From CALMEC01 sp964531025 (lineage in GTDB: Bacteria > Actinomycetota > Thermoleophilia > Miltoncostaeales > Miltoncostaeaceae): a stretch of 64,000 nucleotides of DNA. A program made the position numbers and the translations under genes. Below are positions 52,907-61,074 of the stretch, in pieces; positions within the stretch are counted from its first letter, which is position 1, and the number at the start of each line of letters is the position of its first letter. The DNA lies in the NCBI GenBank assembly GCA_964531025.1, contig CAZHDY010000001.1:186001-250000 (forward strand), written 5' to 3'. The notes beneath the pieces are model-generated. The model did not search any database and was not told where the DNA came from. It saw only the letters and a program-made list of their open reading frames with translations.

Positions 52907-54502
52907 CTACCCGATCGTGATGAAGAACTCGAAGGTAGGACGATCCCCCGCCGTCGACCAACCGGCGACGTTCCGGACCGGACGGAGGTTCTCCATGACC
53001 TCGTCCGTCATCTCGTCGGGTGCGAGCGTCTGAACCATCTTCAGTGTCTGCTCCACGTTGAGCCACATGACCGACTGGACCTCGGACGGCATCTGATCCG
53101 TCGCGTCACGATAGCCGCGATCCTCGGAGAGCCGGGCCTTGGGCGACTGGACGCTCTTGATCGCATCGACGCTCGTTCCCAGCAGGACGTTCCGGCCGTC
53201 GATGCCGTGGACGATGCTCACGCCACCGTCGAGACGCGTTTCCCAACCGGTCACGCCGTTTCCGAGGCGGACCTGGCTGAACGACGGGATGTTCGCGGTT
53301 CCGGTCCGGCTGAGGAGATCGAGCTGCTTGCGCACGTTCTCCAGCGTTGTCGCGGCCGCCTTCCCATCGGTGGCCGTGAGGACCGCGACCACGTCCGGCA
53401 TGCGCCCTCCCGACGGCACCGGCAGGACGGCCGCCGCAACCTCACCGGAGGTGATGTTCTTCAGGTCCTCGATCGGCAGGCCGAAGAAGTTCAACGCGCC
53501 ACGCACCTGGCCCAGCTGGTCCTTCGTCTGCTGGTTGCCCTCGCTCACCCGTTCGAGCACGACACGCGTCACGTTGTAGAGATCGTTCGCACCGAGATAG
53601 GCGACGGCATCGGCCGGGATGTGGGCAGGAAGGGCCGGTGTGTAGACGCCCACCTGCGGAGCGCCCTCCACCTTGGAGGCCACAGCCTTCAGGCGGATGC
53701 CGTCGGACTCCGCGCTGAGCGACATCGCGAGGCCCGCGTCGGCGCTGAGGCCCGATGCCTCGATCTGCCGACGGACCTCCGGTCGCTGCGCGGCGCCGAT
53801 CCCCGAGATGATCTCGGCGAAGTCGACGTACCCCTGGACGAGCACCTCGTCGGGCAGACCGGCCAGTGCCTGCCGAATCTTCGCTGATCCCGCCAGCGAC
53901 GCGTCACGGCCTCCCCGGCGGGTGTCGATCGACCGCGCGACCATGTCGGCCGACTGCGATGCGACCAGACTCTCGTCGAAGATCGCCATGTAGATGTCGG
54001 ACGAGCGGTAGATGGAGACGCCCCGATGCTCGCGTTCGACGTTCGACAGCGAACCGTCGCGGACGAACAGGTCGCGGACCTCGGTCTCCTTGCCGTCCGC
54101 GATATCGACCACTATGAGGACCGTGGGGTCGTCGGTGCGGGTCACATCGGGGATCGCAACCGCAGCGCTGTCACCGAGCAGGGGACGCAGGTCACGGTCG
54201 AAGTCGATCTTGCCCCGGGAAAGGCTCTCCTTCGCGCGACGCAGGAGATCCTGGTAGATCGGGAAACGTGAGGCCAGATCGGCCGCCTGCCGCCACTGAC
54301 CGCTCTCGAGATCGGTCGAGATCTCGAGGTACACCTGGCTTCGCGAGGGTACGAACTCGGCAACACGCCCCGCTCCAGAGCCCGCCAGGGTCGCGTCGCC
54401 ACCACCACAGCCGGCGATGGCGAGAACGCATGCGAGGAGTCCTGCGGTGCAGAACAGCCACAGTCGACGCCCGCGGGTATGCGCGCGGTGAGTGTCTCGC
54501 AT
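52907..54502 (-). CDS. DUF3352 lipoprotein
   Basis: This 531-residue protein has an N-terminal membrane segment ending in a lipobox (LACVLAIAGC), so it is anchored outside the membrane by Cys32 after signal peptidase II. The rest is extracellular, with AEFVPSRSQVYLEISTDLES and VAYLGANDLYNVTRVVLERV typical of DUF3352. The function of the family is not established. The element at 54.7 kb separates it from der upstream. Confidence 0.85.
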   Translation of the reverse strand: MRDTHRAHTRGRRLWLFCTAGLLACVLAIAGCGGGDATLAGSGAGRVAEFVPSRSQVYLEISTDLESGQWRQAADLASRFPIYQDLLRRAKESLSRGKIDFDRDLRPLLGDSAAVAIPDVTRTDDPTVLIVVDIADGKETEVRDLFVRDGSLSNVEREHRGVSIYRSSDIYMAIFDESLVASQSADMVARSIDTRRGGRDASLAGSAKIRQALAGLPDEVLVQGYVDFAEIISGIGAAQRPEVRRQIEASGLSADAGLAMSLSAESDGIRLKAVASKVEGAPQVGVYTPALPAHIPADAVAYLGANDLYNVTRVVLERVSEGNQQTKDQLGQVRGALNFFGLPIEDLKNITSGEVAAAVLPVPSGGRMPDVVAVLTATDGKAAATTLENVRKQLDLLSRTGTANIPSFSQVRLGNGVTGWETRLDGGVSIVHGIDGRNVLLGTSVDAIKSVQSPKARLSEDRGYRDATDQMPSEVQSVMWLNVEQTLKMVQTLAPDEMTDEVMENLRPVRNVAGWSTAGDRPTFEFFITIG

Positions 54503-54635
54503 TACCCTGGGAAACCCTCCTGCTCAGATGGGAAACGAGCAACCTCGGAAAACCGGGAGATCAAACCTCAAACCGAAGGTAGCAAGGGTGTTCGGAAGCG
54601 CCGTCGCCGGGGAGTAAAGGAACGATCAAGAACCA

Positions 54636-54807
54636 GTTGGTCGATTCCACGGAAATCGCGGCGCGGTGCGTGCCCCAGGACTCCTCGAAAGGACACCACC
54701 CTGACCATCGGCGCCCGGCGACCCCCCGTACGACAGAGACATTCCCCACCCGGGCCGGCCACCGGTGACGCGCCCCACATCCACGATCCCGGGGGATCGA
54801 CCACCTA
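54636..54807 (-). repeat. palindromic element copy 5 (after der)
   Basis: The TAG stop of der (54805-54807) is the first three bases on the minus strand, followed by GTGGTCGATCCCCCGGGATC. The other end, at 54636, pairs with it over about 16 positions, with a wobble and two mismatches. Inside are GTGGATGTGGGGCGCGTCAC near der and a GTCGCCGGGCGCCGATGGTC block shared with copy 1. The rest of the 302-base gap (54503-54804) holds no gene, only the DUF3352 promoter region. Confidence 0.78.
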
Positions 54808-56196
54808 GGAGCGCCGGCTGCGCACCTCGATGATCAACGGGATGCCATCCAAGTCGAAGGCCCGCCGGAGACGGTTCTCCAACCAGAACCCGTAGTCGCG
54901 GGTCATGAGCCCGCGGTCGTTGACGTCAAGACGGAAGGTCGGCGGCATGACACCGGTCTGCACGATGTAGCGCAGCGACAGACGCCGCATGCCGTCCCGC
55001 GGACCCGGGCGCTCCTCGGCCAGCCGTCGCAGCTCGGTGTTGAGGCGGTTGGTCGAGATGTGCTCGGACATGCGGTCGTACAGGCGGAGTGCCTGCGGCA
55101 GGAGGCGCCGCACCCCCTCACCCGTGACGGCCGAGCTGATCTCGACCGGCGGCCGCTGGCGCACCTTGGCCCGGATGACGCCGTGGATGTGATCCAGTTC
55201 GGGTTGGGCGACATCCCACTTGTTCATGACCATGACGGTGGCGCAGTGCGCGTGGGCGGCCTGATCCGCCGCCGCCAGATCCGCATCGGTGATCCCGATG
55301 GACGCGTCGCAGACCACCAGCGCGACGTCGCTCCGCTCGGCGGCCTGAATGGCACGTAGGTGTGAATACCGCTCGACGTCCTCCTTGGCCTTGCCGCGCT
55401 TGCGAAGGCCGGCCGTATCCGTCAGCACGACACGTCGACCGTCCACCTCCACCACCGTGTCGACCGGATCGCGAGTGGTTCCGGGTACGTCGTGCACGAC
55501 GGCGCGTTCCTCGCCCAGGATCGCGTTCAGCAGGCTGCTCTTCCCCACGTTCGGACGGCCGAGGATGGCGATGGCCGGCGGGGCGACGGCGTCGAGGTCG
55601 ACCTCCGGCGCGTCCGGAAGACGCTCCACGATCGCGTCCAGCAGGTCACCGATGTTACGTCCGTGCTGCGCCGAGACCGGCACCACCGTGTCGAATCCGA
55701 GACCCCACAGCGACTGTGCCTGGAGCTCGTGCCGCTCGGCATCGCTCTTGTTGGCCACGACGATGACCGGACGATGAGCGCGACGGAGCTTCTCGGCCAC
55801 GTCCAGATCACCCGCCGCCGCACCGGCCTGGGCGTCGACGACGAAGAGGATCACGTCTGCCTCACCGATGGCCTGGACGGCCTGCGCCGCGACCTGCCGG
55901 TTGACGGGGCTGGGATCCGACTCGTCGATGCCACCGGTGTCGACCAGCTGGAAGATGCGACCGCCCCAGTCGGCGACTCCCGCACGACGGTCCCGGGTGA
56001 CCCCGGCCTGCTCGTCCACCACGGCGTCGCGGGTGGCGCTCAGACGGTTGAAGAGCGTCGACTTCCCCACGTTGGGGTAGCCGACGATCGCGACCATCGG
56101 CATGCCGTCGTCCATCGCGGCGATGGCGGACGTGCGCCGAGCGCGGGCCGCCGAGCGGCGCTCGGCCGCGGTGGGTCGGGGAGATCGTGAACTCAT
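54805..56196 (-). CDS. der: GTPase Der (EngA)
   Basis: This 463-residue protein has two GTPase domains in tandem: VGYPNVGKSTLFNRL with DTGG, and ILGRPNVGKSSLLNAIL with DTAGLRKRGK, then a C-terminal KH-like domain. It matures the 50S subunit. ATG 56196 lies six bases after TACACT, so an internal leaderless promoter is possible. It follows aroA-cmk-plsC. Confidence 0.97.
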   Translation of the reverse strand: MSSRSPRPTAAERRSAARARRTSAIAAMDDGMPMVAIVGYPNVGKSTLFNRLSATRDAVVDEQAGVTRDRRAGVADWGGRIFQLVDTGGIDESDPSPVNRQVAAQAVQAIGEADVILFVVDAQAGAAAGDLDVAEKLRRAHRPVIVVANKSDAERHELQAQSLWGLGFDTVVPVSAQHGRNIGDLLDAIVERLPDAPEVDLDAVAPPAIAILGRPNVGKSSLLNAILGEERAVVHDVPGTTRDPVDTVVEVDGRRVVLTDTAGLRKRGKAKEDVERYSHLRAIQAAERSDVALVVCDASIGITDADLAAADQAAHAHCATVMVMNKWDVAQPELDHIHGVIRAKVRQRPPVEISSAVTGEGVRRLLPQALRLYDRMSEHISTNRLNTELRRLAEERPGPRDGMRRLSLRYIVQTGVMPPTFRLDVNDRGLMTRDYGFWLENRLRRAFDLDGIPLIIEVRSRRS

Positions 56197-56216
56197 GCGA
56201 GGAGTGTAGTGGGGAG

Positions 56217-56864
56217 TCAGCCCAGATCCGGGTCGAGGGAGGGTTCGCCCTCCGCGACCGTCTGGGGCGGGCCGCCCGCCTGTGGGACGAGGGCCGCGAT
56301 CGCCTCGGCCATGCGGAGGGTCGCCGCACGCACACGCACGCTCTTCGCCCCCTCGGTGAGGTCCCCGAAATCGAGCGGAGCGCCGAAGACGACCCGAACC
56401 CGGCCGAACCGCTGCTGAGAGCCCCAGATCGCCGCGGGGATCACCGTCACCCCGGGCTCGAGCGCCAGCAGGCCGGCGCCGGTGAAGAAGGGACGCAGGC
56501 GCCCGGTCCGGCTCCGCGTGCCCTCGGGGAACATGATCATGGCCTCGCCCCGCGAGAGCAGGTCACGGGAGAAGCGGATGGCGTCGCGATCACCCGCGCC
56601 GCGATCGACGGGGAACGCACCGACACCGCGTAGCACGGTCGCCACGGGTTTGCGGCGGAAGAGCTCCGCCTTGGCCATGAAGTACATGAACCGGGGCTGC
56701 GCCGCCATTCCCACGAGCGGAGGGTCCATACTGGACAGGTGGTTGCAGACGATGAGGGTGGCGCCCTCACGCGGGATGTTCTCCATGCCCCGCCGCTTCA
56801 TGCGGAAGAAGCCGTAGGTGATGGGCCACAGCCCCCGCCGTCCGACCTCCCAGTAGGGCCTCAC
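56217..56864 (-). CDS. plsC: 1-acyl-sn-glycerol-3-phosphate acyltransferase (PlsC-like)
   Basis: This 215-residue enzyme has the acyltransferase motifs CNHLSSMDPPLVG (HX4D) and IMFPEGTRSRTGRL. It acylates lysophosphatidate in the membrane. It overlaps cmk by four bases, in the aroA-cmk-plsC-der order common in Gram-positive bacteria. Confidence 0.93.
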   Translation of the reverse strand: MRPYWEVGRRGLWPITYGFFRMKRRGMENIPREGATLIVCNHLSSMDPPLVGMAAQPRFMYFMAKAELFRRKPVATVLRGVGAFPVDRGAGDRDAIRFSRDLLSRGEAMIMFPEGTRSRTGRLRPFFTGAGLLALEPGVTVIPAAIWGSQQRFGRVRVVFGAPLDFGDLTEGAKSVRVRAATLRMAEAIAALVPQAGGPPQTVAEGEPSLDPDLG

Positions 56865-57529
56865 GAGCCCTCGTCCACAGCGCGCACCAGATCCCCGATG
56901 GCCGTGATGACGTCGTCGATGGTGAGGTCGGTCGTATCGACGACAACCGCGCCCTCCGCGACGATGAGGGGCGAGATCGCGCGGTTCTGATCCCGTTCGT
57001 CGCGGGTACGCATCTCGGCCAGGACCTCGTCGAAGGTCGCGGTGTCGCCCGCCTCCCGCAGCTCCTCGTGGCGCCTCCGCGCACGTTCCTCGGCCGATGC
57101 CGTGAGGAACACCTTCACGTCGGCGTCCTTGGCGACAACGCTGCCGATGTCACGCCCGTCGGCGACCCAGTCCCCGGCGTCCATCGCCCCGCGCTGCCAC
57201 CGGACCACGATCTCGCGGAGCGGTGCGTGGGCGGCGATCCGCGAGACGACCGCGCTCACCGCCGGATCGCGCACCAGCGCCGTCACGTCCTCGTCGTCCA
57301 GGAACACGGTTTCACGGCCGTCGGCGAATCGCAGCGTCACGCGATGGGCCTCGGCCAGCTTCACGAGTCCGGCGGTGTCGTCGGGATCGACGTCCCGGCG
57401 GCGCGCGGCGACGGCGAGGGCCCGGTACATGGCACCGGTGTTGAGGTACCCGTAGCCGAGGGCGTCGGCGACCTGTCGCGCGACGGTGCTCTTGCCGGCC
57501 CCGGCGGGTCCGTCGATGGCCACGATCAC
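56861..57529 (-). CDS. cmk: cytidylate kinase
   Basis: This 222-residue kinase has the P-loop IDGPAGAGKSTVARQVADAL, a GYLNTGAMYRALA motif and a DGRDIGSVV lid region. It phosphorylates CMP and dCMP. It overlaps aroA and plsC by four bases each. Confidence 0.96.
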   Translation of the reverse strand: MIVAIDGPAGAGKSTVARQVADALGYGYLNTGAMYRALAVAARRRDVDPDDTAGLVKLAEAHRVTLRFADGRETVFLDDEDVTALVRDPAVSAVVSRIAAHAPLREIVVRWQRGAMDAGDWVADGRDIGSVVAKDADVKVFLTASAEERARRRHEELREAGDTATFDEVLAEMRTRDERDQNRAISPLIVAEGAVVVDTTDLTIDDVITAIGDLVRAVDEGS

Positions 57530-58830
57530 GCCGTCGCCCCCAGTTCGACCAGGTCCCGGGTGAAGCCCGGATACGAGACGGCCGCCACCTCGAAGCCGTC
57601 CACGACGACGCCCTCGTCGCTCGCGAGGCCGGCCACGGCTCCGAGCATCGCGATGCGGTGATCTCCTTCCGCATCGATACGTCCTCCGCGCAGGCTCCCG
57701 CGTCCGCGGACCAGGAACCCGTCCGGACGCTCTTCGATGTCGGCACCGAGCGCCGTGAGGGCGCGGCAGGTGGTCGTGATGCGGTCGCTCTCCTTCACGC
57801 GCAGCTCCTCCGCCCCGCGCACGACGGTCTCGCCCGAGGCGAACGCCCCAAGGAGCGCAACCAGCATGACTTCGTCGATCATCGCCGGGATCTCGTAGTC
57901 CGCCACCTCGGTCGCGACGAGCGCGTCGGCGCGGTGCACGACCAGGTCGCCGTACGGTTCGCCACCCGACGGCGCCCCCTCCAGCACCTCGATGTGCGCG
58001 CCCATTCGCTGCAGGACCGGCAGCAGCCCACTGCGGGCCGGGTTCAGGTTGATACCGGTCAGACGCACGGCCGGAGCGGCACAGAGCGTCCCGGCGACAA
58101 GGTGGAAAGCGGCGGACGAGAAGTCGCCCGGCACACGCACGTCCGGCAGGTGAAGGCCGGCCACGGGGCCGTCGATCGACACGGTGTCGCCGTCGATGCG
58201 CACGTCCACCCCCGCCGCGCGGAGCATCAACTCGGTGTGGTCACGGGATCGCACGGGCTCAGTGACCGAGGTCGTCCCATCGGCGGCGAGGCCCGCCAGC
58301 AGGATTGCGCTCTTCACCTGAGCGCTCGCGACGGTCAGCCGATGGTGGATGCCGGCGAGTCCCCCGGACGCGGGCGCGATGGTGATCGGCGGGGTCCCGC
58401 CCGCCACGGTCGTGACGGATGCCCCCATCGCGGCAAGGGGTCGGGCGATCCGGTTCATCGGGCGGCGGCGAAGCGAGGCGTCGCCGTCCAGCTCGACGGC
58501 GGTCGGCGTCACACCGGCCAGGAGCCCGCCGAAGAGCCGCATCAGGGTGCCCGCGTTCATGCAGTCGATGCGGGACGGCGGACGAAGCCCCCGCAACCCC
58601 ACCCCGTCCACGACCAGGGTTCTACCGAGATGCCCCTCGACGGTGACACCGCAGGCCTCGACGGCGGACAGGGTGGCGCCCGTGTCCTCGGAGTCGAGAG
58701 TGTTCTCGATGACCACCCGGCCGTCCGACACCGCCGCGAGCATGATCGCGCGATGGGTGATGGACTTGTCGGCGGGCACGGAGAGCGCGCCGGCCAGGGA
58801 CGATGCGGGAGAAATGCGGACCGAACTCAC
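57526..58830 (-). CDS. aroA: 3-phosphoshikimate 1-carboxyvinyltransferase (EPSP synthase)
   Basis: This 434-residue enzyme has GALSVPADKSITHRAIML, MNAGTLMRLFGGLLAG, and a C-terminal RVKESDRITTTCRAL. In the glyphosate-binding loop, the usual Gly-Thr pair reads GTLMR here. It makes EPSP for chorismate, the precursor of both tryptophan (trp genes here) and menaquinone (mqnE here). The start is GTG 58830. Confidence 0.96.
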   Translation of the reverse strand: MSSVRISPASSLAGALSVPADKSITHRAIMLAAVSDGRVVIENTLDSEDTGATLSAVEACGVTVEGHLGRTLVVDGVGLRGLRPPSRIDCMNAGTLMRLFGGLLAGVTPTAVELDGDASLRRRPMNRIARPLAAMGASVTTVAGGTPPITIAPASGGLAGIHHRLTVASAQVKSAILLAGLAADGTTSVTEPVRSRDHTELMLRAAGVDVRIDGDTVSIDGPVAGLHLPDVRVPGDFSSAAFHLVAGTLCAAPAVRLTGINLNPARSGLLPVLQRMGAHIEVLEGAPSGGEPYGDLVVHRADALVATEVADYEIPAMIDEVMLVALLGAFASGETVVRGAEELRVKESDRITTTCRALTALGADIEERPDGFLVRGRGSLRGGRIDAEGDHRIAMLGAVAGLASDEGVVVDGFEVAAVSYPGFTRDLVELGATA

Positions 58831-58838
58831 GGGACCAC

Positions 58839-58844
58839 ACGCTA
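58839..58844 (-). promoter_or_regulatory. -10 element of the aroA transcript
   Basis: TAGCGT on the minus strand lies eight bases before the aroA GTG, with no ribosome site. It would drive aroA-cmk-plsC-der. Confidence 0.45.
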
Positions 58845-58914
58845 CAGTGGGCGCCCGGTCACCATCCGCCGGCAGATGCCCCCGGTGAACGGCCGCACCG
58901 AGGGGGCCGACGGG

Positions 58915-58920
58915 TATCCT
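58915..58920 (+). promoter_or_regulatory. -10 element of the glutaredoxin-like operon
   Basis: TATCCT lies six bases before GTG 58927, so the operon mRNA is probably leaderless. Confidence 0.5.
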
Positions 58921-58926
58921 CGTGGC

Positions 58927-59223
58927 GTGTCATCTCCTCGCCCCACCCCCGAGCTCGTGGTCTACACCGCCGAGGGATGCTGTCTCTGTGACGACGCGCG
59001 CGCGACCCTGGATCGCCTCATCCCCGAGCTCGACCTGGACGTGAGGTGGGTCCACATCGACGGCGACGACGCCCTCGAGGACGAATGGCGCACCCAGATC
59101 CCGGCCGGGGTGCTGAACGGCCGGAAGGTCTTCAAATTCCGTGTGGATGAGCCCCTGCTGCGCCGTCGAGTGGCGTCGCTTGCTCGCGCCGCCGACCCCG
59201 AGGGAGGCCCCGACGATGAGTGA
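58927..59223 (+). CDS. glutaredoxin-like protein (DUF836)
   Basis: This 98-residue thioredoxin-fold protein has VVYTAEGCCLCDDARATLDR, with a Cys-x-x-Cys redox pair, then an IPAGVLNGRKVFKF cis-Pro region. It probably reduces disulfides in the cytoplasm. It starts with GTG 58927 and overlaps the next gene by eight bases. Confidence 0.85.
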   Translation: MSSPRPTPELVVYTAEGCCLCDDARATLDRLIPELDLDVRWVHIDGDDALEDEWRTQIPAGVLNGRKVFKFRVDEPLLRRRVASLARAADPEGGPDDE

Positions 59224-59797
59224 CCGCACGACGCACCCACCGGTCGAGCCGCGCCGTGAGGTCAACTGGTCGCGCCGCCTCGCCATCGGTGGTGCCATCC
59301 TGATCGGCGCGATCCTCCTCGCGCTCGTCCTGTCGGCGTTCCTTCCCCGTTGGTGGGCGGTCCGCATCGGTAACCAGGTCGACCAGAGCACATTCAACGG
59401 CGTCGCGCTCGGCCTGTTCTACGGCGCGGTGTTCACCTTCCTCCCGCTGCTCGTCCTCTGGCTCGGTGTACGTCGTAGGAGACCGTGGAAGGTTTGGCTC
59501 GCTTTCCTCGGAGGCGCGATCCTTCTCGCCGCGCCGAATCTCCTTACGCTGTCCATCGTCGTCGGCAACGGCAACGCGGCACACGCGGGTGAGCGCATCC
59601 TGGACACGCAGGCCAGTTACTTCCGGGCAAGCACGCTGATCGGTGCGATCCTCGGTGCCGGGATCATGGCCTGCGTCATCTGGCTGTCCTTCCGTCGAAG
59701 GAGCCTCACGAAACGCGAACGACAGCTGCGTGAGGAACGCGACGCCCTCGTCCGTGAGCGGGACGCCGGAGCAGACGCAGGGAACGCCCCGGAGTGA
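59216..59797 (+). CDS. hypothetical four-span membrane protein
   Basis: This 193-residue protein has four hydrophobic segments (LAIGGAILIGAILLALVLSA; VALGLFYGAVFTFLPLLVLW; AFLGGAILLAAPNLLTLSIV; STLIGAILGAGIMACVIWLS) and a charged cytoplasmic tail (RRRSLTKRERQLREERDALV). I do not recognise the family. It is coupled to the glutaredoxin-like gene and to the hydrolase. Confidence 0.8.
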   Translation: MSDRTTHPPVEPRREVNWSRRLAIGGAILIGAILLALVLSAFLPRWWAVRIGNQVDQSTFNGVALGLFYGAVFTFLPLLVLWLGVRRRRPWKVWLAFLGGAILLAAPNLLTLSIVVGNGNAAHAGERILDTQASYFRASTLIGAILGAGIMACVIWLSFRRRSLTKRERQLREERDALVRERDAGADAGNAPE

Positions 59798-60621
59798 CCC
59801 GGGTGACGAACGAATGGACGCTGGCACGCCCCGGCGGGCACCGGCTGTTCGGTGACGACTCCGGCGGTGACGGGACTCCCATCCTCCTGCTCCACGGGCT
59901 GACCGCCACGCGACGCTACGTGCTCCACGGCTCGCGCCACCTCGAGCGCGCCGGCCATCGGCTGATCTCCTATGACGCCCGTGGCCACGGCGAATCCGAT
60001 CCGGCACCAGAATCCACCGCCTACGACTACGCGTCGCTCACCGCGGACGCCGTGGCCGTGCTGGACGACCGGGGCATCGAGCGCGCCGTGCTGGCGGGTC
60101 ACTCGATGGGATCCCATACCGCTCTTGCTCTCGCTCTGACACATCCCGACCGGGTGTCGGCCCTCATCATCGGCGCACCGGCCCACCTCGGGCGCCCCAC
60201 GGATGAGCCTGAGCGCTGGGACCGCCTGGCGAACGGCCTGCGCACCGGAGGCGTGGGGGGTTTCTACGACGCCATCGACGACAAGGGTCCCGACGACTGG
60301 CACGAACGCCTGCGCCGCGTCGTGATCCAGCGCATGGAGCGTCACCGCCACCCGGACGCCGTCGCCGACGCGCTCACCTGGACGCCCCGATCGGCGGCCT
60401 TCGACGGCCTGGACGCGCTGGACGACATCCGCGTGCCCACCCTCATCGTCGCCACTCGCGACGAGTTCGACGCCGACCACCCGTATGCGGTCGCCATGGC
60501 CTACCACGACCACATCGCGGGTTCGCAGACCGTCACCGAGCCCGAGGGGAGCCCCCCGCTCACCTGGCGCGGTGGGGTGCTCTCGCAGGCCATCGCGGAC
60601 TTCCTCGATACCGCGTCCTGA
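59794..60621 (+). CDS. alpha/beta-hydrolase
   Basis: This 275-residue protein has the fold's LLLHGLTATRRYVLHG oxyanion loop, the nucleophile in LAGHSMGSHTALALAL, and the acid in LIVATRDEFDADH. A catalytic His at the usual C-terminal place is not obvious, since that region reads SPPLTWRGGVLSQAIADF. Either an unusual His serves or the enzyme is not a normal esterase. It starts with GTG, overlapping the membrane gene by four bases. Confidence 0.85.
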   Translation: MTRVTNEWTLARPGGHRLFGDDSGGDGTPILLLHGLTATRRYVLHGSRHLERAGHRLISYDARGHGESDPAPESTAYDYASLTADAVAVLDDRGIERAVLAGHSMGSHTALALALTHPDRVSALIIGAPAHLGRPTDEPERWDRLANGLRTGGVGGFYDAIDDKGPDDWHERLRRVVIQRMERHRHPDAVADALTWTPRSAAFDGLDALDDIRVPTLIVATRDEFDADHPYAVAMAYHDHIAGSQTVTEPEGSPPLTWRGGVLSQAIADFLDTAS

Positions 60622-60657
60622 CGGCGGACCGGATGTCCCGTCCGTGCGGCCACGCTC

Positions 60658-60792
60658 GATGAGTGGTGCCGTGGAGGCGTGGATGTGGGGTGCGTCACCG
60701 GTGGCTGGCCTGGGGTGGGCGGGTGGATGAGAAGTACATCCGCGCCGCCGGCGACTGCACCACGCCACGATGTCCGTGGCACCACTCATCTA
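60658..60792 (+). repeat. palindromic element copy 6 (after the hydrolase)
   Basis: The outer 17-bp stem pairs GATGAGTGGTGCCGTGG (60658-60674) with CCGTGGCACCACTCATC (60774-60790), with only two wobble pairs. Inside, GTGGATGTGGGGTGCGTCAC and CGGCGACTGCACCACGCCAC match copy 4, although the outer stem sequence is different. The right end CATCTA runs into TAATCT, a -10-like hexamer just before the candidate RNA. Confidence 0.82.
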
Positions 60793-60825
60793 ATCTGTGT
60801 TCACCACGGAAAGGAGGTGGTCCGA

Positions 60826-60858
60826 TTGTCCGAACCATGTGGAGGTAGCAGCAGCTAG
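60826..60858 (+). CDS. ten-codon leader ORF
   Basis: TTG 60826 follows AAAGGAGG with eight-base spacing, which is ideal for initiation. The frame encodes MSEPCGGSSS and stops at TAG 60856-60858, inside the base of the long hairpin. A translating ribosome would open that hairpin, as in attenuation. Confidence 0.45.
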   Translation: MSEPCGGSSS

Positions 60859-60932
60859 GGGTGCGCCTTTCATCGCGCAGCCGCAGCATGACGGGCACTA
60901 TCGCACCCCGATGCGAGAACCCAGCTGCCACC

Positions 60933-60963
60933 GGCCCGGCGCCATCTGGCGTCGGGCCTTTTT
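60933..60963 (+). terminator. Rho-independent terminator
   Basis: GGCCCGGCGCC (60933-60943) pairs with GGCGTCGGGCC (60948-60958) over 11 bp with one G-T pair and loop ATCT, followed by TTTTT (60959-60963). This is the clearest intrinsic terminator in the window. Confidence 0.9.
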
Positions 60964-61074
60964 CATGCCCGCGAACGAATTCGATGTCCGTTTTGTAAGA
61001 ACTGGCCATGGCATGCAACGAAATCACTCCCCCGTGACATATAAGGAGTGAAGCCCACGTGAGAAGGCCAGCCT

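Larger units (their letters stand above)
60797..60963 (+). ncRNA. candidate structured small RNA or attenuator leader
   Basis: Between TAATCT (60791-60796) and a strong terminator, the sequence folds into a long hairpin: GCAGCT (60851-60856) with AGCTGC (60923-60928), and GGGGTGCG (60858-60865) with CGCACCCC (60902-60909). The 5' part carries an almost complete Shine-Dalgarno sequence (AAAGGAGGTGG, 60810-60820) and a ten-codon ORF. It may be a trans-acting RNA or a leader controlling the gene at 61075. Confidence 0.6.
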
